From assembly GCA_001643675.2 (NCBI GenBank), contig LSRY02000006.1:684501-748500 (forward strand): DNA of 64,000 nucleotides, given 5' to 3'. The stretch comes from Monocercomonoides exilis (Eukaryota; Preaxostyla; Oxymonadida; Polymastigidae). Both the position numbers and the translations under genes were made by a program. Numbering within the stretch: position 1 is the first letter of the stretch; each line of letters begins with the position of its first letter. Positions 1 through 11,049 of this stretch are shown here, piece after piece. Under the pieces are notes generated by a model that was given only the letters and a program-made list of their open reading frames with translations, did not search any database and had not been told where the DNA came from.

Positions 1-2401
1 TGAAAACAGAAAACTCAACTTGAAGATTGCACAATTTTAGGAAAACGCCACCGCCTCTTCCAACTGATGATGATGCATAGCAGTTCTGAATTGTTCCTTC
101 TTCAATTTTTAGGTGGCATGGGCTATTCAAAGAAATGTGTATAGCCCCTCCATCAACAGAAGATTGACTTCCGCATCCGTCAATGAAACATTTTTTTAGT
201 GCAATATTTGCAGTTGTAGTTGAAGAATCGATAAGTGCTGCACCTTGAGATGTTCGAATAATGTTTTCAAATGTTGTTTCAAGCAATGAAATCGACAAAA
301 TTTCTGTCTGTGCCAAATGTATAAAAGATGTTGATGAAAAAAAATGAGTCCATTCAACGCTTTCCATTGTTAATGATCCAGAAACGATTCTAATCATTTC
401 AGTTTTGAAAGATGTATCAGGAGAATGTGAATTATCAGTTGATATATTTGTGTTTTTCAGATTGATTGCACCTGAACTGGAAATGCAGCATATTCGCGAT
501 TCTCTATTGTTATTTATTGAAGAGTCATGAATAACTCTTATATGATTAACATCAAGCGATCCGGTTGACACAGTGAAAAGAGACACGTCTGATTCAGCGA
601 ACATGGTTTGTATTTCTGCTCCGCTTTCAGTTGGCCCACTTAAAATGTATTGATTGTTAAGGATTTTAATGGGTTGTGCCTCAGGAATTGAACCGTCCAT
701 CATATAAATATTCGCAACAACTCCAGGAATAAGCTGTGAAACGCAAAAACTGATTGATTCACAGGGATGTTCCATGGAGAATCCACAGCTGTAAGTGTCT
801 TTTGCATTTGGTTGAATAATGAATGAAGCAACATATCTGATTGGGTCATATTCGCAGGAAAGATAATTGCTTAAGTCTTGACCATCAGAACGGCGAGCAA
901 CTCTGTTATTGGAGCTTCTTGTCGTTTTGCATGATCCATCAATATGATTTTGTGATGGATTATCAATGATAATGTCATGCCCACATAACCCAGCAGTGTT
1001 ATTATGAAAAAAGCAGAAATACAAAAGGGTTCCATTATTTTCTTTGCTTATGAATGTTGACAAACCTCCGCCAAACCTTCCAGAGTACCCATTTTCAAAT
1101 CGGCAGTTATGCAGGATAATTCCTCCGATCATTTCGCATATGCATAATCCTCCCCCATCACCGTTTCCTGAAGAGTGGCAACTATTGTTCACAAAAGCAC
1201 AATCAACAATACAATCCTTTGTTTTTGTTTGAGAGCTATAGACAAAGATTCCACCTCCATCATTTTGAGACCAATTATCAAAAAAGATACAGTTTTCAAA
1301 ATACGGTTGACTGTTTAAACATTCGCACTGTATTCCTGCCCCACCCCAATCTCTGGATGATACACAATAGCATCCCTGAAATGATGAATCATTTACGGAG
1401 CAAACCGCAATGTTGAGAGCATATATTGCACCGCCAAGTGTGCTTGTTGCGTTGCATCTTACGAATGATGAATTTATAACTTCAAGCACAGCATCGGTAT
1501 TATCATGAACAAATAGAGCTCCTCCACAAGCCGCCTTGCAGTCTTTCCATTCGCAATTACTAAAATTCAATGATGATGATGATTCCGTTCTATTTTTTGA
1601 GATTAACGAGTTATCGATCCTTTCGTTGAGAATAAACGAAGAATTAAAGCAAGTGAAAGCATTCGAATTTTGTGTTTCACATACGACAGAACCTTCCAGC
1701 GCATTTGCAGAACTAGAAATAATACTGTTTGAAAGCACACAGCATTTTGTGAATGGAATAACATTTGAATATGAGTTGTTGAACGCTGAATTGGATATAT
1801 TATTGAAATGGCATTTGTCAATAAGGACGTTATGAGCATTCCCACACCAAATTAAACTTGAATTGAAAATATTTTGCACATTGAAGAATTTGCAACAAAC
1901 AACAGAAATTTTAGTATTCGATGTTAAACTACGAATTAAACCGACTGTGTTTTGTAAAAATGGACGAGGAATAAGTGTGATATTATTGAATGCAATTTGG
2001 CATAGTGACAAACATTGAAAAAGGAACGAAGAATGAGTGGAAGATAAACTGCAGCTCACTAATTGGAGGTTCGAAGAGAAATAAAGTGTAAATTGTGTTT
2101 TCGGATTATTATTAAATGCAAAATTGATTTTGTTCATTATAAGTGAAGTATTAAGCAGGGTTGCATGCCATTTGATTGTACTTTCCCATATAGTATTGCC
2201 AAATGTGGATAAATATCGGTTTTTGATTGTGTTATTCACAGATTCTTGTTCATATCTTTGAATAATTGCATCTCCATTTTCTATTTCTCGAAATTCATTT
2301 GTTTGAGAATATTTATTGACAAAGAAAAGCAATTCATTGATTTCAAATGAGCAAATACAAGAGACGATAATTGTTATTTCAAATGCATGTAATGTTTTCA
2401 T
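1..2401 (-). CDS. Beta-helix surface protein, N-terminal part (runs off the left edge)
   Basis: Reading the minus strand from an ATG at 2401-2399 gives 800 codons without a stop, and the frame is still open at the window edge, so the C-terminus is missing. The protein starts with a short hydrophobic signal peptide (MKTLHAFEITIIVSCICS). It continues with many short repeats of the form N-x-S-F-x-x-C, G-G-G/A-I/L and C-x-F-x-N/D-C, typical of right-handed parallel beta-helix surface proteins, and has many N-glycosylation sequons. It aligns along its length with the N-terminal third of the protein at 53045-60754; shared words include RCNATST, CYCVSS, TKDC and FCFFHNN. A linker with the pattern CG-x(n)-PC-x-S-I lies near residue 540. 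By analogy with its paralogs it should continue into more ectodomain modules, one membrane span and a pseudokinase tail. A role at the cell surface is inference. Confidence 0.85.
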   Translation of the reverse strand, partial: MKTLHAFEITIIVSCICSFEINELLFFVNKYSQTNEFREIENGDAIIQRYEQESVNNTIKNRYLSTFGNTIWESTIKWHATLLNTSLIMNKINFAFNNNPKTQFTLYFSSNLQLVSCSLSSTHSSFLFQCLSLCQIAFNNITLIPRPFLQNTVGLIRSLTSNTKISVVCCKFFNVQNIFNSSLIWCGNAHNVLIDKCHFNNISNSAFNNSYSNVIPFTKCCVLSNSIISSSANALEGSVVCETQNSNAFTCFNSSFILNERIDNSLISKNRTESSSSLNFSNCEWKDCKAACGGALFVHDNTDAVLEVINSSFVRCNATSTLGGAIYALNIAVCSVNDSSFQGCYCVSSRDWGGAGIQCECLNSQPYFENCIFFDNWSQNDGGGIFVYSSQTKTKDCIVDCAFVNNSCHSSGNGDGGGLCICEMIGGIILHNCRFENGYSGRFGGGLSTFISKENNGTLLYFCFFHNNTAGLCGHDIIIDNPSQNHIDGSCKTTRSSNNRVARRSDGQDLSNYLSCEYDPIRYVASFIIQPNAKDTYSCGFSMEHPCESISFCVSQLIPGVVANIYMMDGSIPEAQPIKILNNQYILSGPTESGAEIQTMFAESDVSLFTVSTGSLDVNHIRVIHDSSINNNRESRICCISSSGAINLKNTNISTDNSHSPDTSFKTEMIRIVSGSLTMESVEWTHFFSSTSFIHLAQTEILSISLLETTFENIIRTSQGAALIDSSTTTANIALKKCFIDGCGSQSSVDGGAIHISLNSPCHLKIEEGTIQNCYASSSVGRGGGVFLKLCNLQVEFSVF

Positions 2402-2786
2402 GTTTTCTTGGGATTTATTATTTGAAGTGAATTTTTTTCACTGAATATTTTTCAGAAAAGGAAAGTAATTAAAGAATGAGTTAATTTTTTGATGTCTTAA
2501 GAATTAATATATAAATTAAAATTATGTTTTATTAACGATCAAGAATTAAAATTTCACCACGGCATCATCTGTCACGCTTTGAAAGATTTTTTCAAAATAA
2601 ATGAAAGAAATTCAAATTCTTGCCATTATTTTTTCTTTCGAATTTTTTTTTATCGAATTTAGCTTTGTTTTGAATGTAGCGCACAATAAAAGCATCGGTT
2701 AATCAAGTGCTTTAGTTGATACTGTTGGAATTTCCAATGAGCTTGCTTTCTCTGAAAATTATTTTTGTAGTCAATAATGCGAAGTC
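2402..2786. promoter_or_regulatory. Intergenic region between two divergent genes
   Basis: This 385 bp AT-rich spacer separates the minus-strand surface gene (start 2401) from the plus-strand gene starting at 2787 or 2829, so it should hold both promoters. I see no distinct motif that I can name with confidence. Confidence 0.35.
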
Positions 2787-3499
2787 ATGTTTAACAGTTC
2801 ATTTTTGAATTTAACATTTCGAAATAAAATGACAACACTTGTGCAATGGAAAAATGCATGTTCAAATATGGAAAAACAGGTTGATTCTTTGAATGCTTCG
2901 CTACAAAAATCAAGAGCAAACGAAGCAACAATTACTTCGATAATGTCTTTAAAGCAGCAGATAAATCAACTTGAAAAGGATCTCAAAAGGCTTTCAAAGG
3001 GCATACTGAATAAAGACGATTCCAAAGATTGTACAGATAAACTGAACACTTTGAAAGATAAGTTGGAACGATTTGGGCAAAATACGAAAGTTGTTGTTTC
3101 TAACGTTTCATCATCTTCTTCTTCCTCATGCAAAGGTTCTTTCATGGAAGAAGCATATGGTTTGAAATGATATATGTTGAATATGCAAATTTTAGTATAT
3201 TTTCATTTCCTATTTTTCGAAAAACAATTTCCATATTTTAAGACCTAGAACAAATGTTGTTGCATGAAGAAAAATCAGAAAATGCTCGCAAAGAAGAGGG
3301 TGCTTTCTCAGAGGATGCATTTAACAGATTTTCTATTGATGAAATAGAAAGAAGCAGTTCCACGCAAAAGCGAAGATATAAATTCCCACGATTTTTATGC
3401 ATCGGTATATTGATGTGGTTGGCTTATTTTTGTATGTTGATTGGCTTGATATTATCTGGAGAAGCTGATTCAAGTATAAAAGCATCAAGAAATAAATAA
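2787..3499 (+). CDS. Two-exon tail-anchored coiled-coil protein (unrecognised)
   Basis: The coding sequence is join(2787..3159, 3243..3499), 209 codons. A second in-frame ATG at 2829 (MTTLVQWKNACSN) is an equally good start and gives 195 residues. Removing the 83 bp intron joins frames cleanly (...EEAY-D-LEQMLLHEEK...). Residues about 20-110 form a charged heptad-like coiled coil (SLKQQINQLEKDLKRLSKG). After a Ser-rich linker and a basic stretch (TQKRRYKFPR) comes one C-terminal membrane segment (CIGILMWLAYFCMLIGLIL) followed by about 16 residues. This layout, cytosolic coiled coil plus tail anchor, is that of SNARE-like or other vesicle-tethering proteins, but I see no clear SNARE zero-layer residue, so no family is assigned. 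It is divergently arranged with the surface gene to its left. Confidence 0.6.
3160..3242 (+). other. Spliceosomal intron, 83 bp
   Basis: It begins GTTTGA and ends TTTTAAG. Without splicing the first exon reaches TGA at 3168-3170. With splicing the frame continues into the exon carrying the membrane anchor. Confidence 0.6.
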
Positions 3500-3677
3500 C
3501 TGTTTAATTTTTTTTATTTGTTCTTTTACCAATCTCAATTCACATCAGGCATCTTTAAGATGTAATCAAAAAATGAGCCTTGCTAAAAAACACAATTTGC
3601 ATTTAATATATGTTTAATAATTTTTAAAGAAAGAAAAGAGAAATTTTACAACTTCATAAAAATTATGATAATCGTAT

Positions 3678-3683
3678 AAAAAA
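3678..3683 (-). terminator. Pol III terminator of tRNA-Lys
   Basis: Six consecutive T on the minus strand lie two bases downstream of the tRNA discriminator base, the usual RNA polymerase III stop. Confidence 0.7.
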
Positions 3684-3685
3684 TT

Positions 3686-3759
3686 CGCCCACCAAGGGAC
3701 TCGAACCCTTGACCGTTCGGTTAAAAGCCGAACGCTCTACCAAACTGAGCTAGGTGGGC
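3686..3759 (-). tRNA. tRNA-Lys (anticodon UUU)
   Basis: The minus strand folds as a complete cloverleaf. The acceptor stem GCCCACC pairs with GGTGGGC, the D arm is GCTC...GAGC, the anticodon arm is TTCGG-CTTTTAA-CCGAA, and the T arm is AAGGG-TTCGAGT-CCCTT. The discriminator is G and CCA is not encoded. The anticodon is TTT, so it decodes AAA/AAG lysine. Internal A and B box sequences look intact, there is no intron, and a T6 terminator follows. Confidence 0.97.
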
Positions 3760-6159
3760 TTCGTTAAAAGGGTGATTTTTTATTATACATTTAATTATTT
3801 TTTAGTTTGGAAAAAATTGAGTAATTGAAAAAACTTTAAATCAACATGTTTACAACTTCTTTAAATGTTTTAAAAATTTTTTGTTTTTCATCATTGTGCA
3901 TTTTTTTTGTATGTTAAGAATTGAATTATTAATCGAATTGATAATCAAATTTCGCAGTTTAATTTTTTTAATCAATTTTCTAATTATTTGAGTGATTATT
4001 ACAAAGAAAGTCTAATTGATCAATTCTTTTTGATTACAAAATAATTTTTTCAAAATTTCGAAAGAAACATTTTTTGGAGTTTATTTTTTTGAAAACTTAT
4101 AACAATATTTTTTTGAATCATTTTAGTGGTTTGTTCACATTTTTCGATAACATGTGGCGAATTTTTTTTGAAAAGTTCATTTTGTTTAATTTTCTAATAG
4201 AATAAATATTTCATATTTCGATCAATTTTCTGTTCCCACTCACCAAATTTCGCTGTCATGAAAATAATAACATCGCAATGATTTTTCTTTCATGACAGTG
4301 AAATTTGGTGAGTGGGAACAGAAAATTGATCGAAATATGAAATTTTTATTCTATTAGAAAATTAAACAAAAGGAACTTTTCAAAAAAAATTAGCCATGTG
4401 TTTGGAAGACAATAATGGTGAGTAATTTATCATTCCCCCCCATTTCAATTGGAACATAAATTTTCTGGCTTCAAAAATCACAAAAGAAAAAAATAAAACA
4501 ATAAAAAACCTTCAAAATTTGATGCTTTTCTGTTCTTTGATAACTTTTCATATTTGTTGATTTTTATAAAGAGATTTTTTTGTTTTTTCGTATATTTTGT
4601 TGATTAAAGACTTGCTCATATTTCAACAATCTTTAGGTTTTGAGTGTTCTGAGTGTTTTCATTGCAATTAAACACAACTCCTTTATTTTTTTGGTTGTAT
4701 TTTGATATTTAATACTTCATTTTATTATTTTAATTGTTTTCATGTGAAAATTTTTTATGTAAAAATTTGAATGAATCGTGAAGTTTGTTTTGTTGTGTAT
4801 TTGGGTGATTATTTTAGAAAACATAACTTTTTTCGGGGTGGATATTATTCTAAAATTGTTGATTTTTGGATAAAAATTTGTTTTCAAATGCACAATTCGT
4901 GACGACAGTGTTAATTATTTGTGTTTTTTCACAAATAAAGACTACGGTTTCTTTAATAAGTTTTTTTCCTTTTTCAGCGTTCTTTTGTTGGTATTAAAGT
5001 GAAATTTTCGTAAAGAAATTTTTGAAAGAAAAAATATGATTTCAAAAATTATCACACACATATTGATGAATCGCAAAACAGATTTTTTTTATTCAAATCA
5101 TTTCAATTTAAAAATTGAACAGAAAGTGTTAATAAATTTTTAATAATAATTTCGCGTACACGTTTATGATAATTTTTGTAATTAAAACTTTTTTCTGAGA
5201 AATTATTGATAAATAATTTACTTCGCTTCGAGTTATTAATCATTCAAACGTTTATTTCAATTGAATTTCTTTCGAAACCAATGAAAGAGATGAAAGAAAA
5301 ACAAAGCTGTATTTCATTATGGAATTATCACTTCTTAGAATTCTTTAACAAAAATTAAAAACTAATTATCCAACCGAAATTTTTGATGCTATTTCGATGA
5401 TTTCAAATCGAACCATATATAAAATATAAAAAATCTGAAACTTAATATTAAATACTATTTATGAAACAAAATATTTTCGAAAGAAAGAATCACTCCATAT
5501 ATGATGAAGCATAATTTCTATTGATGTTTGAGAATTCAACTTCTTCAACAAAATCACAAATATGAATTTCAAACGATGCATATTTAAAGAGAATTTCAGC
5601 TTTTGAAATTTGTCGTTTGTTGAAAACAATTGAGCAGAAAATTTGTCTTTTAAATTTCATTGCATACTCATCACGATAATGCATTTTTAAACAGATCAGA
5701 AAAAGAGAAATAATAACACATACAAACTTCAAAATCTCACTTAATTTGTCAATTTGAATAGTGGTTTGATTCTTATAATTTATTTAAAAAAAAATTGAAT
5801 TTCAGAAAAAACAGAACGAAAAATTTCAAAGCAAATGCAAAGACTGATGCGATAACTCAATCAACAAGAGAATGTTATAAAACAGTATAAACAATTTGGA
5901 GATTCCTCAATAAATACAAATATTAAAAAAATAAAAAGTAAAAAAATAAAGCAGACTTATTGTTCGTTCGATGGACGGATATAGCATTATAATTTTCGAA
6001 AGATAAATTACACCGAATTTTCAAATTAAGGCTTCGACAACAACATTAAAGCTACAAAAACATAAAACACTGCCATTGTAAGAATGTACGAAACATATAA
6101 CACAGAGAATTGAGCATCAGCTCTTAAATAAAAGCTATTTTGTAGCTCCAACAGGCAAA
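3760..6159. other. AT-rich gene-poor region
   Basis: No supported gene is present. The notable structure is the inverted repeat at 4150-4400. A minus-strand open frame at 5490-5732 (80 codons, hydrophobic start) is about what chance allows in such DNA and has no recognisable features. Confidence 0.5.
4150..4400. repeat. Foldback element, copy 1 of a two-copy family
   Basis: The arms at about 4150-4263 and 4287-4400 are near-perfect reverse complements. Both contain TTTGAAAAGTTC near the outer end and GTTCCCACTCACC further in, and they leave only about 23 bp between them. A diverged copy of the same sequence lies at 62893-63140. No open frame is present, so this is a non-autonomous foldback or MITE-like repeat. 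Confidence 0.8.
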
Positions 6160-7493
6160 TCAAAGTTTTCTTGTATCAATAGCAAAATTTTGGCTTTCGG
6201 AATGACTGGAGGAAGGAAACGAAAAAACTGCGGATGGCGAGTCAGCAAGAGACAAGGAGCGAGAATTTAACACAGGAGAGGAAGAATCTGAGCCTAAAGA
6301 ACAGAAAACTCTGTTGTTCGATGCATAATTAATAGGAGCCTCAGAACAAGAGTCAGAAGAGACGGAAGACTCGTCGCTGGAGACGGACCCTTCGAGATCA
6401 GAGTCAAAAACATCTTCTCGGTTCCGTTTTCCAGAAGCAAGCTTGTAATGAAATGGATAAATTGACTTATTCGACCGCAGAGACAGAAGCGAGCTGGAGG
6501 AGGAGTATCTGTCCAGCGGCTGGCCAGGGTGATTAAGCGACTCTGACAATGACAAAGAAGAAGAATTCAACGAAGGGTTGAGAGATTTCTCTGGAAAAGC
6601 GCGTGAATGCCGTCTCCGTGTTTTTGTGCTACGAGAGCGGTGATGATAAAAACATGGGCAACACGCGATCTCAACAGAAGAGACATACAAGAACAAAAAA
6701 GCGAGTGAGCAAATGATGACAGGCAATGCATCTTCTGTAAATGAAATCAGAGCAGCTTTCCATGGAACATAATGATCAATTGAACCATTCCTTTTAAATT
6801 CAAATTAAACAGAATTTCATCTGAAATAATGAATATTCATAATAAAGCATTTTTGACAAACTTATTTTCTTCTGTTAATAATTTGCTTGAAATGCCAAAA
6901 TTTTTCTTATCAACGTTGGAGCAACGATAACATTCATCAACTATTTCCAATATCGTTGTGCAAGTGCAGGCTACTCCAAGCAAGCAAACCATTATAAGAT
7001 AAATCATCAAATTTTGACGAATTTTTTTTGTCTTATGCTTTTTTGATGATTTCAAACTCTTCAAAACAAATAGCATTCTCGTCATAATTAATATTGCACA
7101 TATCATTTCGAATAAATCCATTATGATGAACATTACACCAATTAAACAACTATTTCGCAAATCTTCACTCAAATAATCATCAAGAATATCCCCAACAAAT
7201 TGAAAGAGAAAAGCGATACAGGCCATTAATATAAAAACGCATTTTACAACGGTCTTAGTACGATTAGATTTTATAAACGGAAAAACAGTCGAAAATAAAA
7301 GCCATTGAAAAGTAATTGTCCAAGCCAAGTAAAACACAAGATCTCCAAGATTATTGCAGATAAAATGTGCAGATGACTTAGAAAGCTTGAGGGGGACAAT
7401 TGAGGTTATACATTCAAAAAGCGAATAAACTGTAAATAGTGAGAATGATATAAGTTTCTGTAGCTGGCTTTTTCTTTGAGATTTCACTTCCAT
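6160..7493 (-). CDS. Two-exon multi-pass membrane protein, possible 7TM receptor
   Basis: The coding sequence is 7493..6862 plus 6790..6160, 420 codons from the first in-frame ATG. The 71 bp intron was placed by frame restoration (...LTEENK-NGSIDHYVPW...). Five to six hydrophobic spans lie in exon 1, including FYLAWTITFQWLLFSTVF and YLIMVCLLGVACTCTTI. A last span, LPVIICSLAFLFLYVSSVEI, begins exon 2. A cytosolic Ser-rich tail of about 170 residues follows (SDLEGSVSSDESSVSSDS). The layout of clustered helices, a late Pro-containing helix and a Ser-rich tail resembles heptahelical proteins such as the THH1/TOM1/TOM3 group or other GPCR-like receptors; this is inference. The open frame continues upstream to 7652 and encodes one more hydrophobic helix without an ATG, so an upstream exon may be missing. 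Confidence 0.6.
6791..6861 (-). other. Spliceosomal intron, 71 bp
   Basis: On the minus strand it starts GTTTGT and ends TTTAAAAG. Splicing links a phase-2 codon to the next exon and brings the final membrane helix into frame. Confidence 0.6.
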
Positions 7494-7655
7494 AAAAATC
7501 AAAAAAACTGAAACAAGAAGGCATGCAAAATGTCCTATAAAAACTAAATAATTTATTTTCGACTCATTCCCGTAAACATCTTTAAAAAAGTAAATAATGA
7601 AATCAATCTTGATAAAGAAAAAAAAGCAAACTAGAGCAATACAAAAGAATTTCTA

Positions 7656-8568
7656 GTTGTAATGAAATACTTTCATTGCTTTCATTGCGTAGTCGCATGC
7701 TTCCGAAAAAAATTTGAATTAATACAACTTTCTATTAAATTTTTATATAATTTGTGTGTTTAGAATGGGTATGTTTTCTTCCGAAAATCTCTCTTTCTAA
7801 ATATTCGCTTTTCTATGAAAAATAATAATAAAAACCTTTGCAATGTTTCCATTCACAATTTGTTGATCAACATTGAAACATCTTTTAAACCAATATTTCT
7901 TGATTTTTGTTTTAAGCAAAAATAAAAAGACTTATAAACTTTTCTGTATCTATTTCTTCATTTTCTTCTCTTCATATTTGTTTTCAATAAAGTATATAAC
8001 TTCAAAAAAAGATATATATGAAGTTCTTCGTTGAGTTTTATAAAATTTTCTTTCATGGTGAACAGTTGTGAGAATGATGAATCTTTCTTGAGCCAGTCAT
8101 AATTTTTTCTCCAATATCTGACACACAGAACAATGTGAGTTGCATTAAATAATTTCTTAGACATACAAATTTATCAGATTTCTCAATTTATATGAATCAT
8201 TTTCTGCTTTGATGAATGAAAAATTTCTGATTGATAATTTGTTGTTTTTGAAAAAAATTCGAATTTTCAAGTGTAAAATTTGGTTAACTTCTTCTTTTTT
8301 AAAACAATGAAGCAGTTAACCAATTATTTACTTTAAGTTTACGGTTATTCAGTGTTTATATGTTGGAAAGATAATTGCTATGCTATTCAGTTGTCTAGAG
8401 TATTTTATATAATGTCATTACAAATATACATTCATGCGCAAATAAATAAATAAATAAATAAATCAAGAAACGTGAAATTAGATTATATAAAAAAATAAGA
8501 TAATGATCTGGTTGTAGTTTATTTCACCACAACTCAACTGAGAAATCGTTCAATCCATTTGAAACTAC
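7656..8568. other. Intergenic, AT-rich, no supported gene
   Basis: The stretch holds a short (AAAT)n tract near 8441-8462. A 68-codon minus-strand frame at 7958-8164 has no recognisable domain and is treated as chance. Confidence 0.5.
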
Positions 8569-10566
8569 TTACAGCTGAACGCTTCCCACACCTTGTCCAT
8601 CATCCTTGTGCTCAAGCAGCAGTCTGCTTTCTTCTTCCACACTTCCAGATTTCATTCCACTATTACTATCATATGCGCTATTTCTTTGACCAACTCTCAA
8701 AATCAAAGAACACACTGTGGCCACCGCAGAAACCACTCCTGTTGCAAAGAAGTCCCACTGCAAAAACCAACGCCCATTAACTGCTCGGTCGTCAGGAAGT
8801 GCCGCATTGATTGCTGCACACATTCCTTGTGATATGGTTTGCCCCAGCAAGCAGAAAATGTTCATAACTCCAGTGTAAACTCCAGACTCCTCCTGCGGAA
8901 CTGACATGTTCACGATTGCAAAAGGAACGGAATTGAACATCGAAAAATTGAATGCCATCCCGCAGTATGACACAAACACGGCCCATAAATAGCTTTTGTC
9001 AATATTTCGCGGTATCCACATGGAAAAGAGGGAGAAAGTAGCGAGAAGCTGAGTAAGAAAGTATGTTGCTCTTAGTCCAAAGAATTTTTGCACAAGCTCA
9101 GAAATAGCGGAAAACACGGATGTTAACAACGACATGGCCATCATTGCAAGAGATCCGATCTTGACTCCTTCAATGTATGCATCATTTTCAGGCGTCCCGG
9201 CAGCAGCAAAGACAGATGCAGAGGATGAAACAAAAGATGAAGACAAAAACGCTCCAAAAGAAGTATTTGAGAAAAGTGAAGTGCTAGCCACTTTCTGCGC
9301 AATTGAACAAATTGTGTTTTTGACTCCATTCTTCATCATTGCAACATATCTTTCGTTGTCCATTCCTGTGTGTTGTTGAATAAGCTGTCGCGCTATAAGG
9401 CATACAGCCCCAGGAATTGCACCCGATGCACTTCCTCCCATCGCCATTGCCATCATTGGTACTGTGAGTTGGTTTAGAGCGGTACGAAATCCATTGTTAA
9501 AAGCTTCCGTATAACAGAATTCAAAACAATAAAAAAACAAATTAAAGAAATCAAGAAAATCAAAATTTTTACATTAACAAGAAATGAAATCAAGAAATAA
9601 CATACCATTTTCATCGCTCATTAGACTGGAACCACTATTTTGTAGTGGAGTTCCATGATAAACTGCTTTTGCAACAAACAATGTTCCATTTGTGTTGAAA
9701 GCAAAATACGCACTCCAGCTCATTAGATATACAAACCCAGCACGAAGAACAGGTCCGCCTTTCACAACCTTAAAAAGTGCTCTAAACGTTATTTTGAAGG
9801 GATTTTCTATTTTCTCTCCTTCTGCACGAACATAACGCCTTTCCCTTACGGCGAGAAACGTTGGGACTGAAAGTAAAACCATAAATGCCAAACCGTAAGG
9901 ATATGGATTTTTTACATATGCAGAAAAAATATACGATATAATATTTCCAACGCCGACAAGAAGGGCAATAAAATTGTTGCCCATTGTTTCTTGCCCCTCT
10001 CCACAAACATCAAACACAATTGCACGAGCAGGAAGCATCAAAATGTTGATTGCAACGTTAATGATGATAAATGCAATTAATCCAATAACAATGGCAACCG
10101 TGTTATTTTTAAATGCTTATAAACAAGTGTTTAAAAAAAGTTATTTTTGTTAGTCCTTTCATTAAAAATATAAATTAAACCTCCTTGCTCAATGGCAATA
10201 AAAAATCCATAGCTCAAAAGAACAAAAGCTAAGCCGACAAAAATAAATGGACGCCTCCTACCAAATCTGAACGTTGCTTTATCAGAAAATACACCGATAA
10301 ATGGTTGTAAAAGTCCACAAATTGGTCCCACCAGCCACATAATTGGAGTCAACCATGATTTTACACCAAGTCCTTTATGAGTCAGAATTGTATTAATATT
10401 AAAAAAAAAGATTCACAAAAATAAGCTAACTTGTCATCATCGGCGAAAACAAGGCAAAAGCAAATCCATAAGCTATTTGAACTGAAGTGTATGAAGATGC
10501 TGCACATAATAAACGGAAAGGATGAATTCTAGGTTTGGGTTCTGCTACTTCTCCGATGGATGCCAT
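8569..10566 (-). CDS. SLC45 / sucrose-transporter-type sugar:proton symporter (MFS)
   Basis: Four exons on the minus strand, 10566..10431, 10372..10181, 10115..9606 and 9503..8569, sum to exactly 591 codons (590 residues). It is a 12-helix major facilitator. The region around residue 60-90 (QPFIGVFSDKATFRFGRRRP) carries the loop 2-3 signature RFGRRRPF/I of the GPH group that includes plant SUC/SUT and animal SLC45 proteins. Further matches to that family are LPARAIVFDVCGE with GNNFIALLVGVGNIISY in the middle and PQEESGVYTGVMNIFCLLGQ near the end. The expected role is proton-coupled uptake of sucrose or another glucoside at the plasma or a vacuolar membrane; the substrate cannot be read from sequence. 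The N-terminus (MASIGEVAEPKPR) is a plausible cytosolic start. Confidence 0.85.
9504..9605 (-). other. Spliceosomal intron, 102 bp (SLC45-like gene, third)
   Basis: Minus strand GTATGT...CGGAAG. It joins ...SDEN-A-FNNGFRT... in frame and is the only intron here with the classical GTATGT donor. Confidence 0.75.
10116..10180 (-). other. Spliceosomal intron, 65 bp (SLC45-like gene, second)
   Basis: Minus strand GTTTAA...TTATAAG. Splicing gives ...IEQG-A-FKNNTVAIVIG..., which restores a membrane helix. Confidence 0.75.
10373..10430 (-). other. Spliceosomal intron, 58 bp (SLC45-like gene, first)
   Basis: Minus strand GTTAGC...CATAAAG. It joins ...SPMMT-R-LGVKSWLTPIMW... in frame. Confidence 0.75.
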
Positions 10567-11004
10567 AAATACACAAAAAAAATAAAACTGATCGAAGATT
10601 TGTGATCGAACTTTTAATAAAAATTATATGAAAATCTGACTGAATTCTTTTATCCTCATTTATAACATAAATTGTTTTGCCATTTTCAGTATTGGACATT
10701 TCTTACAAAAAATAATCTCTTTGAATTTTGTTATTTTTTTTTATTAATTATGAAATTTTATATTTTAGTAATTTGGAATAATCTCCGCAACAAGATAAAT
10801 AAATTAAAAATATTAATAAAAAAAATATTTAATACTGTCTCTTCTTTCCCAATAATATCATTCACATCGTTCGAATTCAATGCATTTTGTGCAACATTTT
10901 TTTTATTTTTGAAAATAACAACGAACAGCTCCAAACGTTTCCAAATATCTCATTACGATAAATCTTTCATTCTCTTGTAAAGAAATACAGTAAAGTTCAC
11001 TATT

Positions 11005-11049
<45 letters not shown>

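Noticed and set aside
5490-5732. 80-codon minus-strand frame with a hydrophobic N-terminus
   Set aside because: Length is within chance for this composition and no conserved motif or paralog is visible.
8441-8462. AAAT tandem repeat as a CRISPR or origin-like array
   Set aside because: Simple four-base microsatellite without spacers; no CRISPR arrays or bacterial features are seen anywhere in the window.
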